64,000 nt of DNA from Bradyrhizobium sp. Ghvi (GTDB lineage: Bacteria; Pseudomonadota; Alphaproteobacteria; Rhizobiales; Xanthobacteraceae). The stretch lies in contig NZ_FOVU01000001.1 of NCBI RefSeq assembly GCF_900115265.1, positions 1,027,001-1,091,000 of the forward strand, given 5' to 3'. Below, piece by piece: positions 38,445 through 48,401 of this stretch. Numbering within the stretch: position 1 is the stretch's first letter; each line of letters begins with the position of its first letter. Made by a program: the position numbers and the translations under genes. Under the pieces are notes generated by a model. That model worked only from the letters and a program-made list of their open reading frames with translations, was not told the DNA's origin and ran no database searches.

Positions 38445-39233
38445 TCACCCGATCTCCGCCACCGCGGCAAGAATGCGCGCGATGTCCTGCGGCCGGGACA
38501 GGCGGTGATCGCCGTCCTGGATCATGGTGAGCACGACATCGTCGGCCGGCAAACGATGCGTCAGTGCGAAGGCGTGCTGCCACGGCACGTCAGGATCCTG
38601 CGCGCCCTGCAGGATGCGGACGGGGCAGCCGAGATCGATGGCGCTGCCGAGCACGAGATGGTTGCGGCCCTCCTCGATCAGCCGGCGCGTGATCGGATAG
38701 GGCGTGCCGTCGCCATATTCGGATGGTCTGAGCCAGAAGCCCTTGGCCTCGATCTCCTTCTTCACCGCGGGCGAGAAATTCTTCCACATCAGCTCTTCCG
38801 TGAAGTCGGGCGCCGGCGCAATCAGCACGAGACCTGCGAGCGAGGCTTTTCCCGTACGCTTCTTGATCTCACGCGCGAGCAGCAGCGCCATCCAGCCGCC
38901 CATGGAGGAGCCGATCAGGATTTGCGGACCGGTGCAGAAGCGCTCGAACACCGCGACGCTGTCCTCCAGCCAGCTCCCGATGGTTCCGTCAGCGAAATCG
39001 CCGCTGGATTCGCCATGGCCGGAATAATCGAACCGGACCACGGCGCGGCCGTGCTCTGCGGCCCAGCCATCCAGCGCCACCGCCTTGCCGCCCTGCATGT
39101 CCGATTTGAAGCCGCCGAGCCAGACGAGACCGGGGCCTTCGCCAGCGCGATGACGCACGGCGATCCGGCGCGCGGACGAGCCCTCGCCAACATCGATGAA
39201 GTCGAGCACGGCATCAGGAATTGCTGCGGTCAT
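38445..39233 (-). CDS. Alpha/beta hydrolase
   Basis: 262 residues from ATG at 39233. Nucleophile elbow GSSMGG, oxyanion-region [11 protein letters not shown], acid Asp near GAQDPDVPW and His in DGDHRLS give a full triad. GHGESSGDF is the early conserved loop. It resembles the ABHD10-like group of esterases/thioesterases; the substrate is unknown. Divergent from infC across a structured leader. Confidence 0.88.
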   Translation of the reverse strand: MTAAIPDAVLDFIDVGEGSSARRIAVRHRAGEGPGLVWLGGFKSDMQGGKAVALDGWAAEHGRAVVRFDYSGHGESSGDFADGTIGSWLEDSVAVFERFCTGPQILIGSSMGGWMALLLAREIKKRTGKASLAGLVLIAPAPDFTEELMWKNFSPAVKKEIEAKGFWLRPSEYGDGTPYPITRRLIEEGRNHLVLGSAIDLGCPVRILQGAQDPDVPWQHAFALTHRLPADDVVLTMIQDGDHRLSRPQDIARILAAVAEIG

Positions 39234-39282
39234 GGAACGTTTACTCTGGCTGTGGGGTTTGAGGTCTCGGGACATGTCCCGC

Positions 39283-39396
39283 GGGGCAACCCTATCTCGG
39301 TATTGCCCCTTTGGGACGCTTGCGGAACGGGGGCAAGGTGTCTATGTCGAGCACCGTGCCGAAAAGCGTGGCCAAAATGCCTCGCATTTGAGGGTT
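39283..39396 (+). ncRNA. Structured leader upstream of infC with alternative pairings
   Basis: In the 252 bases before infC, TTGCCCC (39303-39309) can pair with GGGGCAA on either side (39283-39289 or 39330-39336). Further on, AAATGC-CTC-GCATTT (39375-39389) competes with CCTC/GAGG (39380-39393), which is followed by GTTTTT. The alternatives are mutually exclusive, as in attenuators. Function is inferred only. Confidence 0.4.
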
Positions 39397-39485
39397 TTTC
39401 GCTTCTCGCACGGGCGACTTGCTTGCCGGCATCAGTATCTTCCTTCAAAATAGCCGCTTCCCTTCACAACTTTGGAGAACCACCC

Positions 39486-40025
39486 ATTCGCCGTCCCAAT
39501 AGAGCCCCGGCCCCTGCCGCCAAAGACGGGCCGCGCATCAATGATGATATTCGCAACGCGCAGATCCAGCTGATCGACGCCGCCGGTGAGAACAAAGGCA
39601 CCGTCGAGACGATGCTCGCCATCAAGATGGCTCAGGAAGCTGGCATGGATCTCGTCGAGATTTCGCCGAATACCAGCCCTCCCGTCTGCAAGATCATGGA
39701 CTACGGGAAGTATAAGTATTCCGCGCAGAAGAAAGCCGCCGAAGCCCGCAAGCGGCAGAAGACCGTCGAGATCAAGGAGATCAAGCTCCGCCCGATGATC
39801 GACGACCACGATTACGACGTGAAGATGCGCGCGATGCTGCGGTTCTTCGAAGAGGGCGACAAGGTGAAGATCACCCTGCGCTATCGCGGTCGCGAAATGG
39901 CGCACCAGGAGATCGGCACCAAGCTGCTGGACAAGATCAAGACCGACGTCGCCGAGCTCGCCAAGGTCGAGCAGGACGCCCGGTTCGAGGGCCGTCAGGT
40001 CGTCATGGTGCTGGCGCCGCGCTGA
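39486..40025 (+). CDS. infC: Translation initiation factor IF-3
   Basis: Binds the 30S subunit and checks start-codon pairing. 179 residues from an ATT start at 39486, with GGAG (39474-39477) 8 bases upstream; ATT is the classic infC start used for autoregulation in E. coli. No ATG or GTG in a suitable position precedes [13 protein letters not shown], the conserved N-domain. The C-domain shows [20 protein letters not shown] in pieces. Leads the infC-rpmI-rplT-pheST region. Confidence 0.95.
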   Translation: MRRPNRAPAPAAKDGPRINDDIRNAQIQLIDAAGENKGTVETMLAIKMAQEAGMDLVEISPNTSPPVCKIMDYGKYKYSAQKKAAEARKRQKTVEIKEIKLRPMIDDHDYDVKMRAMLRFFEEGDKVKITLRYRGREMAHQEIGTKLLDKIKTDVAELAKVEQDARFEGRQVVMVLAPR

Positions 40026-40051
40026 CACCGGCTGATTTCAGCTGAGGTTTT

Positions 40052-40087
40052 AACGGCCCGTCCGGATCATCCGGCGGGCCGTTTGTG
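40052..40087 (+). terminator. Rho-independent terminator after infC
   Basis: A 14-bp stem with one bulged base: AACGGCCCG + CCGGA, loop TCA, TCCGG + CGGGCCGTT, then TTTGTG. It begins 27 bases after the infC stop, so rpmI needs its own promoter. Confidence 0.8.
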
Positions 40088-40090
40088 CTT

Positions 40091-40489
40091 TCAGGTTCGC
40101 GTCGCCTGCCAGGTGCCGCTGCATTGGTCGCCGGAGATGACGCCCCTCCATGAGCCGGCGCCCGCTGCGCCACCGAGCCGGCCGCCGCCGCTGGCGTGGG
40201 AGGCGCCGACCGAAACCTGCACGGCAACGGCCCCGCCGCGATTGACCGTGCCGGATACCCGGCCGCCGCCGGCGGACGAGACCCGGCTACCTGTGACGGT
40301 GAAGGGGACGCTGTAGCCCGAGCTGCAGACGCCGCGGGTGGTGGCGAAGGTGACATTCCAGACGCCGTCATAGCCGCCGATGCGGGCATCGGCAGCCGAC
40401 GGGACAGCGGCCGCGGCGAGCACGGCGAACAGCGCGAGATGGCGTGGACGAGTCAAACCAGACAAAATCGATTGGTAAAAATGGGCCAT
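40091..40489 (-). CDS. Hypothetical exported Gly/Ser-rich protein
   Basis: 132 residues from ATG at 40489, with a signal peptide of about 35 residues ending SAADA. The mature part reads GVWNVTFATTRGVCSSGYSV and GSWRGVISGDQCSGTWQATR, with two Cys that could bond and a Gly/Ser-rich beta-like centre. No family recognised with certainty. It interrupts the infC-rpmI interval on the opposite strand. Confidence 0.7.
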   Translation of the reverse strand: MAHFYQSILSGLTRPRHLALFAVLAAAAVPSAADARIGGYDGVWNVTFATTRGVCSSGYSVPFTVTGSRVSSAGGGRVSGTVNRGGAVAVQVSVGASHASGGGRLGGAAGAGSWRGVISGDQCSGTWQATRT

Positions 40490-40763
40490 TTTGGTCCTGC
40501 TCCGGACGGGACGGCGTGAACGATGAGGTGGCAACCCCCAATAGTCGGCGGCCGGGTTCCACCGGTTCATCGTTGCCTTCTGGCCCGTCCTCTGTCATAA
40601 GCCCGGTCTTCATCGCCCGGCTGATTTACGGGCTGCCGTGGCGGTGTCTCGTGCGGGTTTCGCGCTTGTTCGCAAAACCTGAGCACAATCAACGCTCTAA
40701 CGAGCATTTTTGACGGCCATGCCGCCTTCGCGGGCGGAATTCTGTGGCCATGAGGAGAGCCAA

Positions 40764-40964
40764 ATGCCCAAGCTGAAGACCAAATCGGGCGCTAAAAAGC
40801 GCTTCAAGGTGACTGCCACCGGCAAAGTGATGTTCGCCCATCGCGGCAAGCGTCACGGCATGATCAAGCGGACGAAGAAGCAGATCCGTCAGCTGCGCGG
40901 GACCGCGGTGCTGTTCAAGACCGACGGCGACAACGTCAAGAAGTACTTCTTGCCGAACGCCTGA
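40764..40964 (+). CDS. rpmI: 50S ribosomal protein L35
   Basis: 66 residues beginning [17 protein letters not shown], strongly basic, with [20 protein letters not shown]. The start at 40764 follows GAGGAG. Paired with rplT, 91 bases downstream. Confidence 0.97.
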   Translation: MPKLKTKSGAKKRFKVTATGKVMFAHRGKRHGMIKRTKKQIRQLRGTAVLFKTDGDNVKKYFLPNA

Positions 40965-41055
40965 TCGCGTCCAAGGACGTCGAGGATCGTTGCCATCTCT
41001 GCCGCGCAACGCGCGGCAATCCGAAACCTAAGTCATCTTTCGAAGGATTTTTGTC

Positions 41056-41415
41056 ATGTCTCGCGTCAAACGCGGTGTGACCGCCCACGCCAAGCACAAG
41101 AAAGTCTACAAGGCCGCCAAGGGCTTCTACGGCCGCCGCAAGAACACCATCCGCACCGCCAAGCCGGCCGTGGAGAAGGCCCAGCAATACGCCTTCCGTG
41201 ACCGCAAGCGTAAGAAGCGCACCTTCCGCGCGCTGTGGATCCAGCGTCTCAACGCCGCGGTCCGTCCGTTCGGCCTGACCTACAGCCGATTTATCGACGG
41301 TCTCGCCAAGTCGGGTATCACCGTGGACCGCAAGGTGCTGTCGGATCTCGCGATCCACGAGCCCGCCTCGTTCCAGGCGATCGCCGAGAAGGCCAAGGCC
41401 GCGCTGGCCGCCTAA
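41056..41415 (+). CDS. rplT: 50S ribosomal protein L20
   Basis: 119 residues; binds 23S rRNA early in assembly and in many bacteria represses its own operon. [19 protein letters not shown] and [20 protein letters not shown] are the conserved stretches. GAAGGA precedes the ATG. Confidence 0.97.
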   Translation: MSRVKRGVTAHAKHKKVYKAAKGFYGRRKNTIRTAKPAVEKAQQYAFRDRKRKKRTFRALWIQRLNAAVRPFGLTYSRFIDGLAKSGITVDRKVLSDLAIHEPASFQAIAEKAKAALAA

Positions 41416-41444
41416 GCGGCCGCGCTCGCAGCCCGAGGCTTGTG

Positions 41445-41858
41445 CTAGCGGGCCGTCTGGCCCGCAGCCTTCAGCGCGCGCTCAGAGTAACGCTGGGCGA
41501 CCTCCGCCCGGCAGAATGCCGTGAACGAGAGATACATGGTGCCGGACTTGTTCCGGTACTTGATGTCGCATGCGTGCATCTCGCGCTTGTAGGCCTGGTT
41601 CTGCGATGCGTTGAGGCCAGGCTTGAAATCGGCTTCGCACTTCTTTTCGACGGCGGCGCCGAGGTCGACGTCGCCGCTCGCGGTCAGCTCGCAATCCCTG
41701 AAGACCTTCATCGCATTTTCGCAGCTCTTCTGGCTGCTGATGGTGTCCGCGACCTCGTCCAGCGTCATGGATGTGTCCATGCAGACCATGGCACGCGCCG
41801 GGGTGCCGGCAACCGACAGGACAACGGCCAGGACGGCCAGACAGCATTTCGACAGCAT
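41445..41858 (-). CDS. Hypothetical secreted Cys-containing protein
   Basis: 137 residues from ATG at 41858, with GAGGAG upstream. Signal peptide of about 23 residues ending PARA. The mature part has Cys residues at VCMDT, KSCENA, RDCEL, KKCEAD, HACDIK and AFCRAE, enough for three disulfides. No known domain recognised. It lies on the opposite strand between rplT and pheS. Confidence 0.75.
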   Translation of the reverse strand: MLSKCCLAVLAVVLSVAGTPARAMVCMDTSMTLDEVADTISSQKSCENAMKVFRDCELTASGDVDLGAAVEKKCEADFKPGLNASQNQAYKREMHACDIKYRNKSGTMYLSFTAFCRAEVAQRYSERALKAAGQTAR

Positions 41859-42009
41859 CGCAACGGTCTCCTCGTATCCTGTCTTGGTGCCGAGCCCCCG
41901 CGCGAGGTTCAATCCAGCCGTTCAGAGCCTGAAATGACCGGCTTTTTGCTTGACGTTACGCCCTTCCGGCGGCGACAACCCAGCCGAATTTGGAGCTAAG
42001 GATTTGACT

Positions 42010-43092
42010 GTGTCCGACCTCGCAACGCTCGAAACATCCATCCTCGACCAGATCGCCGCCGCCGGCGATGAAGCCGCGCTCGAAGCGGTGCGCGTCGCAG
42101 CCCTCGGCAAGAAGGGCTCGATCTCGGCGCTGCTCGCCACGCTGGGCAAGATGTCGCCCGACGAACGCAAGACCCAAGGCGCGGCGATCAACCAGGCCAA
42201 GGACAAGGTCACCGAAGCGCTCGCCGCACGCCGCGACGTGCTGAAGTCCGCGGCGCTCGATGCGCGGCTCGCGTCCGAAACGGTCGACGTCACCCTGCCG
42301 CTACGCGATGCGCAAGCCGAGGCCGGCCGCATCCATCCGCTGAGCCAGGTCTGGGACGAGCTGACCACGATCTTCGCCGACATGGGATTCTCGGTCGCGG
42401 AAGGCCCCGACATCGAGACCGACGACTACAACTTCACCAAGCTCAATTTCCCGGAAGGCCATCCGGCGCGCGAGATGCACGACACGTTCTTCTTCCATCC
42501 GAAGCAGGACGGCTCGCGCATGCTGCTGCGAACCCACACCTCGCCGGTGCAGGTGCGCACCATGCTGAGCCAGAAGCCGCCGATCCGCGTGATCTGCCCG
42601 GGCCGCACCTACCGCATCGATTCGGATGCGACCCACACGCCGCAATTCCACCAGGTCGAAGGCCTCGTCATCGACAAGCATTCGCATCTCGGCCACCTCA
42701 AATGGATCCTGCACGAGTTCTGCAAGGCGTTCTTCGAGGTCGACCACATCAACATGCGCTTCCGCCCGTCGTTCTTCCCGTTCACCGAGCCATCGCTGGA
42801 AGTCGACATCCAGTGCCGCCGCGACAAGGGCGAGATCCGCTTCGGCGAAGGCGAGGACTGGCTGGAGATTCTCGGCTGCGGCATGGTGCATCCGAACGTG
42901 TTGCGCGCCTGCGGCATCGATCCCGACGAGTACCAGGGCTTTGCCTGGGGCATGGGCATCGACCGCATCGCCATGCTGAAATACGGCATCGCCGACCTCC
43001 GCCAGCTGTTCGACAGCGACGTCCGCTGGCTGAACCATTACGGCTTCAAGCCGCTGGAGGTGCCGACGCTGGCGGGAGGGCTGAGCGCGTGA
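42010..43092 (+). CDS. pheS: Phenylalanine--tRNA ligase alpha subunit
   Basis: Catalytic subunit of the alpha2-beta2 synthetase. 360 residues from GTG at 42010, chosen for AAGGA 7 bases upstream. N-terminal coiled-coil (about 1-85); class II motif 2 in [10 protein letters not shown] and [20 protein letters not shown], motif 3 in [14 protein letters not shown]. Normally followed directly by pheT, but here a 547-base segment intervenes. Confidence 0.97.
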   Translation: MSDLATLETSILDQIAAAGDEAALEAVRVAALGKKGSISALLATLGKMSPDERKTQGAAINQAKDKVTEALAARRDVLKSAALDARLASETVDVTLPLRDAQAEAGRIHPLSQVWDELTTIFADMGFSVAEGPDIETDDYNFTKLNFPEGHPAREMHDTFFFHPKQDGSRMLLRTHTSPVQVRTMLSQKPPIRVICPGRTYRIDSDATHTPQFHQVEGLVIDKHSHLGHLKWILHEFCKAFFEVDHINMRFRPSFFPFTEPSLEVDIQCRRDKGEIRFGEGEDWLEILGCGMVHPNVLRACGIDPDEYQGFAWGMGIDRIAMLKYGIADLRQLFDSDVRWLNHYGFKPLEVPTLAGGLSA

Positions 43093-43130
43093 CCGTCGAA
43101 CGAGAATGTAAGCCCGCAAAGACTCTCTCC

Positions 43131-43178
43131 GTTCCCTCCCCCCTTGTGGGGGAGGGTCAGGGAGGGGGGTAGCCGCGG
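43131..43178 (+). repeat. Left inverted repeat flanking the DUF559 gene
   Basis: 40 bases (43131-43170) are a perfect inverted match to 43550-43589, followed by AGCCGCGG (43171-43178), which is matched with a one-base shift at the right copy. It carries CCCTTGTGGGGGAGGG, a small hairpin itself. The DUF559 start codon is the next base. Confidence 0.95.
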
Positions 43179-43643
43179 ATGCCGCACGCAGTTGTGAGCG
43201 CAGGTCAGCGCAGCCGGGCGAAGCAACTTCGCCGGACGATGACGCGCGCTGAAACACTGCTGTGGCGCTATCTGAAGGCCAATCGAATTGACGGTCTTGG
43301 CATCCGTCGCCAAACACCGATCGGAAACTACGTTGCCGACTTCGTCTGCTTTTCCTCGAAGCTCATTATCGAGCTTGATGGCGAGTCGCACGACTTTGAA
43401 GAGCGACAAAAGGCAGATCAGCACCGCGACGCATTCTTTGCTGCTGAGGGTTTTCAAGTTGTGCGTTTCACCAATGAGCAGGTGATGTCGAATCTCGAGG
43501 GAGTCGTTGAGGCGATTCGCCACGCCGCTTCCGCTGCAGCCCGCGGCTCACCCCCCTCCCTGACCCTCCCCCACAAGGGGGGAGGGAACACGAACACCGA
43601 CCAAAGCAATTCAACCGACAAGAGCCGAGGCACACAGCCATGA
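43179..43643 (+). CDS. DUF559 / Vsr-like endonuclease
   Basis: 154 residues; PD-(D/E)xK-type fold. [14 protein letters not shown] (22-35), [21 protein letters not shown] (48-68, in pieces) with Asp54, Glu65 and Asp67 as likely metal ligands, and [12 protein letters not shown] complete the domain. Residues 121-154 ([14 protein letters not shown]...) are merely the translated right inverted repeat and the spacer before pheT. Its TGA overlaps the pheT ATG by four bases. The DUF559 family is related to very-short-patch repair nucleases; function unknown. Confidence 0.9.
   Translation: MPHAVVSAGQRSRAKQLRRTMTRAETLLWRYLKANRIDGLGIRRQTPIGNYVADFVCFSSKLIIELDGESHDFEERQKADQHRDAFFAAEGFQVVRFTNEQVMSNLEGVVEAIRHAASAAARGSPPSLTLPHKGGGNTNTDQSNSTDKSRGTQP
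43541..43589 (-). repeat. Right inverted repeat flanking the DUF559 gene
   Basis: Perfect 40-base inverted copy (43550-43589) of the left repeat, plus CCGCGGCT at 43541-43548. It lies inside the DUF559 reading frame. Confidence 0.95.
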
Positions 43644-46048
43644 AATTCACCCTCTCCTGGCTGAAGGATCATCTCGACACCGACGAGCCCTTGGAAAAGC
43701 TCGCCGACAAGCTCACCATGATCGGGCTCGAGGTCGAGAACATCGAGGACAAGGCGAAGGCGCTGAAGCCCTTCACCATCGCGAAGGTGATCTCGGCCGA
43801 GCAGCATCCGAATGCGGATCGCCTGCGCGTCTGCATGGTCGACACCGGCGCCGGGGCTGCGCCGGTGCAGGTCGTGTGCGGGGCGCCGAATGCGCGCGCG
43901 GGCCTCGTCAGCGTGTTCTCGCCCCCCGGCACCTACATTCCCGGCAAGGACATCACGCTCGGAATCGGCACCATCCGCGGTGTCGAGAGCCGCGGCATGC
44001 TGTGCTCGGCGGCCGAGCTGCAGATCTCCAACGATCATGACGGCATCATGGAATTGCCGGCGGACGCGCCCATCGGCGCTGCTTACGCCGAATGGGCCGG
44101 GCTCGGCGATCCCGTGATCGAAATCAATTTGACGCCGAACCGGCAGGACTGCACCGGCGTGCACGGCATCGCGCGTGACCTCGCCGCCGCCGATATGGGC
44201 AAGTTCCGGGATCCCGGCATCAAGCAGATCAAGGGCGAATTCCCCTGCCCCGTGAAGGTCACGGTCGAGGACGCCACGCTGTGTCCGGGCTTCGCGCTGC
44301 GCCTCGTGCGCGGCGTCAAGAACGGACCGTCCCCGGAATGGCTGCAGAAGCGGCTGACCGCGATCGGGCTGCGCCCGATCAATGCGCTGGTCGACATCAC
44401 CAACTTCATGACCTACGACCGCGCGCGCCCGCTGCACGTGTTCGACGCCAGGAAGGTGAAGGGCAATCTGGTCGTGCGACGCGGCCGCGAGGGCGAGAGC
44501 CTGCTCGCGCTCGATGGCCGCACCTACAATCTCGATCCCTCCATCTGCGTCATCGCCGATGAGCACGGCGTCGAATCGCTCGCCGGCATCATGGGCGGCG
44601 AGGCCTCGGGCTGCGACGAGAACACCACCGACGTGCTGATCGAATCGGCGCTGTGGAACGAGATCAACATCGCCCAGACCGGCCGCAAGCTCGGGATCAA
44701 CTCCGATGCGCGCTACCGCTTCGAGCGCGGCGTCGATCCGGCCTTCATGGTGCCCGGGCTCGAGCTCGCCACGAAGCTCGTGATGGAGCTGTGCGGCGGC
44801 GCGCCGTCGGAGAACGTCGTGGTCGGCAAGGCCTTCGGCGATGACCGCATCATCGATTTCCCTGTCACCGAGGTGAAGCGCCTCTCAGGCATCGAAGTGC
44901 CGATGCCGGAGATGAAGCGGATCCTGACCCATCTCGGCTTCATGATGGCGGGCTCCGGCCCGATCGTGAAAGTCGCGGTACCCTCATGGCGCACCGACGT
45001 GCATGGCAAGGCCGACATCGTCGAGGAGATCGTCCGCATCTATGGCGTCGACAAGGTGCCGATGACGCCGTTCGAGCGCGGCGAGGACGCGCGCAAACCG
45101 GTGCTGACGCCGCTGCAGCTTCGCACCCGCCGTGCAAGGCGCGCGCTCGCGAGCCGTGGCATGGTCGAGGCAGTGACGTGGTCGTTCATCACCAACTCTG
45201 CGGCAAAGCTGTTCGGCGGCGGCCAACGCGAGCTCGAAGTGGCCAACCCGATCGCGGCTGACCTCTCCGATATGCGGCCGAGCCTGTTGCCTGGACTGGT
45301 CGCCGCCGCCCAGGCCAATGCCGATCGCGGCTATGGCGATGTCGTGCTGTTCGAGGTCGGGCAGGTGTTCAGGGGCGATCGCCCACAGGACCAGTTCATG
45401 GCCGCGAGCGGCGTGCGTCGCGGGCTTGCATCGTCGGAAGGCGTGGGACGGCATTGGTCGGGCTCTGATCAGGCCGATGTGTTCGACGTCAAGGCCGACG
45501 CGCTCGCGGTACTGGCTGCGGCCGGCGCGCCGATGCAGGCGCTGCAGATCGTCGCCGGTGGACCGGCATGGCTGCATCCGGGTCGCTCCGGCACGATCCA
45601 GATCGGGCCACAGAACGTGCTCGGGTATTTCGGCGAGATGCATCCGCGCGCGCTGGAGGCGCTCGGCGCCGACGGCCCGCTTGTCGTGTTCGAGGTGACG
45701 CTCGACCGCATTCCCGAGGCGAAGAAGAAGCCGACCCGCGCCAAGCCGCTGATCGAGCTCTCGGCATTCCAGCCCGTCTCGCGCGACTTCGCCTTCATCG
45801 TCGATCGTGCCGTGAAGGCGGGAGACATCGTGCGCGCGGCGCAGGGCGTCGACAAGAAGCTGATCACCGGCGTGAACGTCTTTGACGTCTACGAAGGCAA
45901 AGGCATCGACGACGGCAAGAAGTCGGTCGCGGTCGCGGTCACGCTGCAGCCCCGCGAGAAGACTCTGACCGATCAGGAGATCGACGCCGTCGCCGCGAAG
46001 ATCGTGGCGGAGGTGACGAAGAAGACCGGCGGCGCGCTGCGGGGATGA
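43640..46048 (+). CDS. pheT: Phenylalanine--tRNA ligase beta subunit
   Basis: 802 residues, full length. N-terminal tRNA-binding EMAP-like domain (about 40-150), B3/B4 editing domain ([23 protein letters not shown] in pieces), B5 domain ([20 protein letters not shown]) and C-terminal anticodon-binding FDX domain ending KTGGALRG. Its ATG overlaps the DUF559 stop, and its own stop overlaps the next gene. Confidence 0.97.
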   Translation: MKFTLSWLKDHLDTDEPLEKLADKLTMIGLEVENIEDKAKALKPFTIAKVISAEQHPNADRLRVCMVDTGAGAAPVQVVCGAPNARAGLVSVFSPPGTYIPGKDITLGIGTIRGVESRGMLCSAAELQISNDHDGIMELPADAPIGAAYAEWAGLGDPVIEINLTPNRQDCTGVHGIARDLAAADMGKFRDPGIKQIKGEFPCPVKVTVEDATLCPGFALRLVRGVKNGPSPEWLQKRLTAIGLRPINALVDITNFMTYDRARPLHVFDARKVKGNLVVRRGREGESLLALDGRTYNLDPSICVIADEHGVESLAGIMGGEASGCDENTTDVLIESALWNEINIAQTGRKLGINSDARYRFERGVDPAFMVPGLELATKLVMELCGGAPSENVVVGKAFGDDRIIDFPVTEVKRLSGIEVPMPEMKRILTHLGFMMAGSGPIVKVAVPSWRTDVHGKADIVEEIVRIYGVDKVPMTPFERGEDARKPVLTPLQLRTRRARRALASRGMVEAVTWSFITNSAAKLFGGGQRELEVANPIAADLSDMRPSLLPGLVAAAQANADRGYGDVVLFEVGQVFRGDRPQDQFMAASGVRRGLASSEGVGRHWSGSDQADVFDVKADALAVLAAAGAPMQALQIVAGGPAWLHPGRSGTIQIGPQNVLGYFGEMHPRALEALGADGPLVVFEVTLDRIPEAKKKPTRAKPLIELSAFQPVSRDFAFIVDRAVKAGDIVRAAQGVDKKLITGVNVFDVYEGKGIDDGKKSVAVAVTLQPREKTLTDQEIDAVAAKIVAEVTKKTGGALRG

Positions 46049-46815
46049 GCTTTACGGACTTCCTTCCCAAGGACGTCAGTCTCACCATCGCGCTGGCGCT
46101 CTGCGCCATCGCTTTCGTTTCGGGCACCGCGCGCGGCTTTTCCGGCTTCGGTTCGGCGCTGATCTTCATGCCGCTGGCGAGCAGCGTCGCGGCGCCTCGT
46201 CTCGTTGCCGCGCTGCTTCTCGTCATCGATTTCGTTGCCGCCGCGCCGCTTTTGCCCGATGCGTGGCGGAAGGCCGATCGCAAGGCGACGGCGGTGATCG
46301 TGCTCGGCGCGCTGGTCGGTGTACCCCTCGGCACCTATTTCCTCAGCGTGCTCGAGCCCGTCACCACGCGCTGGATCATTTCCGGTTTCGTCGCAGCGCT
46401 CCTGCTTCTGCTGCTGTCCGGCTGGCGCTACCGCGGCAAGGACCACATTTGGCTTTCGGTCGGCATCGGCGGCCTCTCCGGCTTTTGCAGCGGGTTGGCG
46501 CAGACTGGCGGGCCACCGATCGTCGGCTATTGGCTCGGCCGCCCCATCGCCTCGATCGTCGCCCGTGCCAACATCCTGCTGTTCTTCGGTGCGTCGGATT
46601 GCTTCTCGATGGTCAGCTACGCGACCACAGGCCTGATCTCGCGCGAGTCGCTCGTGCTGTCACTGATCGTCGGCCCGGTCTATGCGATCGGGGTCGCCTT
46701 CGGCGCCTCGCTGTTCGGCCGCGCCAGCGAAATCGTCTTCCGAAGGATCTGCTACGCCCTGATCGCAATCGCGGTGATCACCGGGCTGCCGGTGCTGGAT
46801 AGGATTTTGCGATAG
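46045..46815 (+). CDS. TauE/SafE (TSUP) family permease
   Basis: 256 residues, about seven to eight membrane segments. [20 protein letters not shown] and the second repeat [22 protein letters not shown] are the paired TSUP signatures. Members export or import sulfite, sulfonates or related anions; the substrate is unknown. ATG overlaps the pheT stop (ATGA). Confidence 0.9.
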   Translation: MSFTDFLPKDVSLTIALALCAIAFVSGTARGFSGFGSALIFMPLASSVAAPRLVAALLLVIDFVAAAPLLPDAWRKADRKATAVIVLGALVGVPLGTYFLSVLEPVTTRWIISGFVAALLLLLLSGWRYRGKDHIWLSVGIGGLSGFCSGLAQTGGPPIVGYWLGRPIASIVARANILLFFGASDCFSMVSYATTGLISRESLVLSLIVGPVYAIGVAFGASLFGRASEIVFRRICYALIAIAVITGLPVLDRILR

Positions 46816-46822
46816 TCCGGCT

Positions 46823-48214
46823 TTAAGGCCGCCGCGGCGCGCGTCGCTTCTTGGTCGATTGCGTCGGCACGTCGGCCGGCTCCTGCTTCAGCGCACCGAT
46901 CTTGCGTAGCGCGGCATCGGCGGCGCGCTCGCCGCTGTCCCAGGCGCCGTCGACCGTGCCCCACAATGACTCATGAGTGGCTTCGCCGGCAAGAAACATG
47001 TTGCCGATCGGCTCGGACAATATCCTGCGCGAGAGCTGGCCGCCGGGCGAGGCCGCCGACATCGCGCCCATCACGTAGGGCGAGGCGTTCCAGCGCGTCG
47101 CGGCCGTCTTCTGCACGGCGGCAGCCGCCTCGCTGCCGAACAGTTTTGTGATCCACTCCCTGGCAAAGGCCGCCATCGCCTTCTCGCCCTGCTCGGAGAG
47201 ATCGCGGCCGAACGAGCCGCCGACGTCGATCGAACACAGCGAGGATCCGCCGATATTGGCGAGCATCAGCGCGGTGCGGGTGGAGTTGCTCTGCTCGATC
47301 AGGATGTCGTCACGCGACAGCCCGAACGGATTGCCCGGCAATTGCAGCACGATGTGATCGTAGCTGCCGAGCGTGAGCTTGGAGGCCGCATCCAGCGTGC
47401 GCTTGGGGATGTCGGGCGCAAACTTGATCGCGCCACTGTTGAGCACATTGGTCGAGACCGTGATGATGGCGGCGCGCGCGACGATCTTGCCGGCCTGCGT
47501 CTCCACGCTGACTTCGCGATTGCTCCAGAGAATCCGGTTCGCCGGTGTCGCGAGCGCGACCGGCGCCTGCTCGCCAAGCCTGGTGATCAGCGTGCCGAGA
47601 CCCTGGCGGCAGGCGATCGGGGCATTGCGGTCCTGCGCGCGCGCCTTGTCGATGGCCGACAGCTCCTTCAGGTCCTTGCCGGCAAAGCTCGCGCCGAGCA
47701 CGAATTCGGCGGCGCCAGCCCAATCACCGAGGTCTTTCGGCAGGACTGAGGCGCAGGAGGTATCGAGCTTGCCGCGCGCGGCCTCGTCGATGGCCCTGTT
47801 GGCGCGCACCAGCGCCGCCAGAAACTCCTCGGTCTCGCCCGCACGCGCATTGCGGCGACCGATGCGCATCTTCTGACCCGAGGGTGCCGGAGAGACATCG
47901 AGCCCGGCGCTGCGCGCCAGCCGGATCATCGGATTGGTATCGGGATTGTGCATCCAGCGCGCGCCGCGATCGAACGGCACATCGAAGGTGGAGGTATCAG
48001 TGATGCAGCGCCCGCCGACCTGCGCGGCCGCTTCCACCACGATCACCTTGCGATTGGCGGCCATGATACGCCGCGCCGCAGCGATGCCGGCCACACCCGC
48101 ACCGATCACCACAATGTCAGCCTCGCGCGGCAGCGGCGCGGCCGTTGCGCGCAGGATCGGCGCTGCAGCAAAGGCCGCCGACGCAGATAGGAAACTGCGG
48201 CGCGTCATTGTCAT
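46823..48214 (-). CDS. FAD-dependent amine oxidase, Tat-exported
   Basis: 463 residues from ATG at 48214. A twin-arginine signal TRRSFLSASAAFAAAP opens the protein. FAD-binding motif DIVVIGAGVAGIAAARR then EAAAQVGGRCIT, and the C-terminal FAD motif MFLAGEATHESLWGTVDGAWDSGERAA in pieces. It belongs to the monoamine oxidase/flavin amine oxidase family; likely periplasmic oxidation of an amine (inference). Basic tail KKRRAPRRP. Confidence 0.9.
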   Translation of the reverse strand: MTMTRRSFLSASAAFAAAPILRATAAPLPREADIVVIGAGVAGIAAARRIMAANRKVIVVEAAAQVGGRCITDTSTFDVPFDRGARWMHNPDTNPMIRLARSAGLDVSPAPSGQKMRIGRRNARAGETEEFLAALVRANRAIDEAARGKLDTSCASVLPKDLGDWAGAAEFVLGASFAGKDLKELSAIDKARAQDRNAPIACRQGLGTLITRLGEQAPVALATPANRILWSNREVSVETQAGKIVARAAIITVSTNVLNSGAIKFAPDIPKRTLDAASKLTLGSYDHIVLQLPGNPFGLSRDDILIEQSNSTRTALMLANIGGSSLCSIDVGGSFGRDLSEQGEKAMAAFAREWITKLFGSEAAAAVQKTAATRWNASPYVMGAMSAASPGGQLSRRILSEPIGNMFLAGEATHESLWGTVDGAWDSGERAADAALRKIGALKQEPADVPTQSTKKRRAPRRP

Positions 48215-48401
48215 GTCATGGTTTCCGGAAACTTGCGGCCAACGGGAACAGCCGGCGAACCTTGCCGCATCTGATGTTGCGCAGCAACCATCATGGTGAA
48301 TCAATCGTGCTTGAACTCACAGAGCCATGAACCGAATTGCAACAGGTTTCGACCATGATACAGATGGAAAAAAGACGGCCAGAAAGGCCCGGGGAGAGTT
48401 C

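Noticed and set aside
38361..39485. Long upstream extension of the infC frame
   Set aside because: It covers the antisense of the alpha/beta hydrolase gene and the leader; IF-3 begins at ATT 39486 with its own ribosome-binding site.
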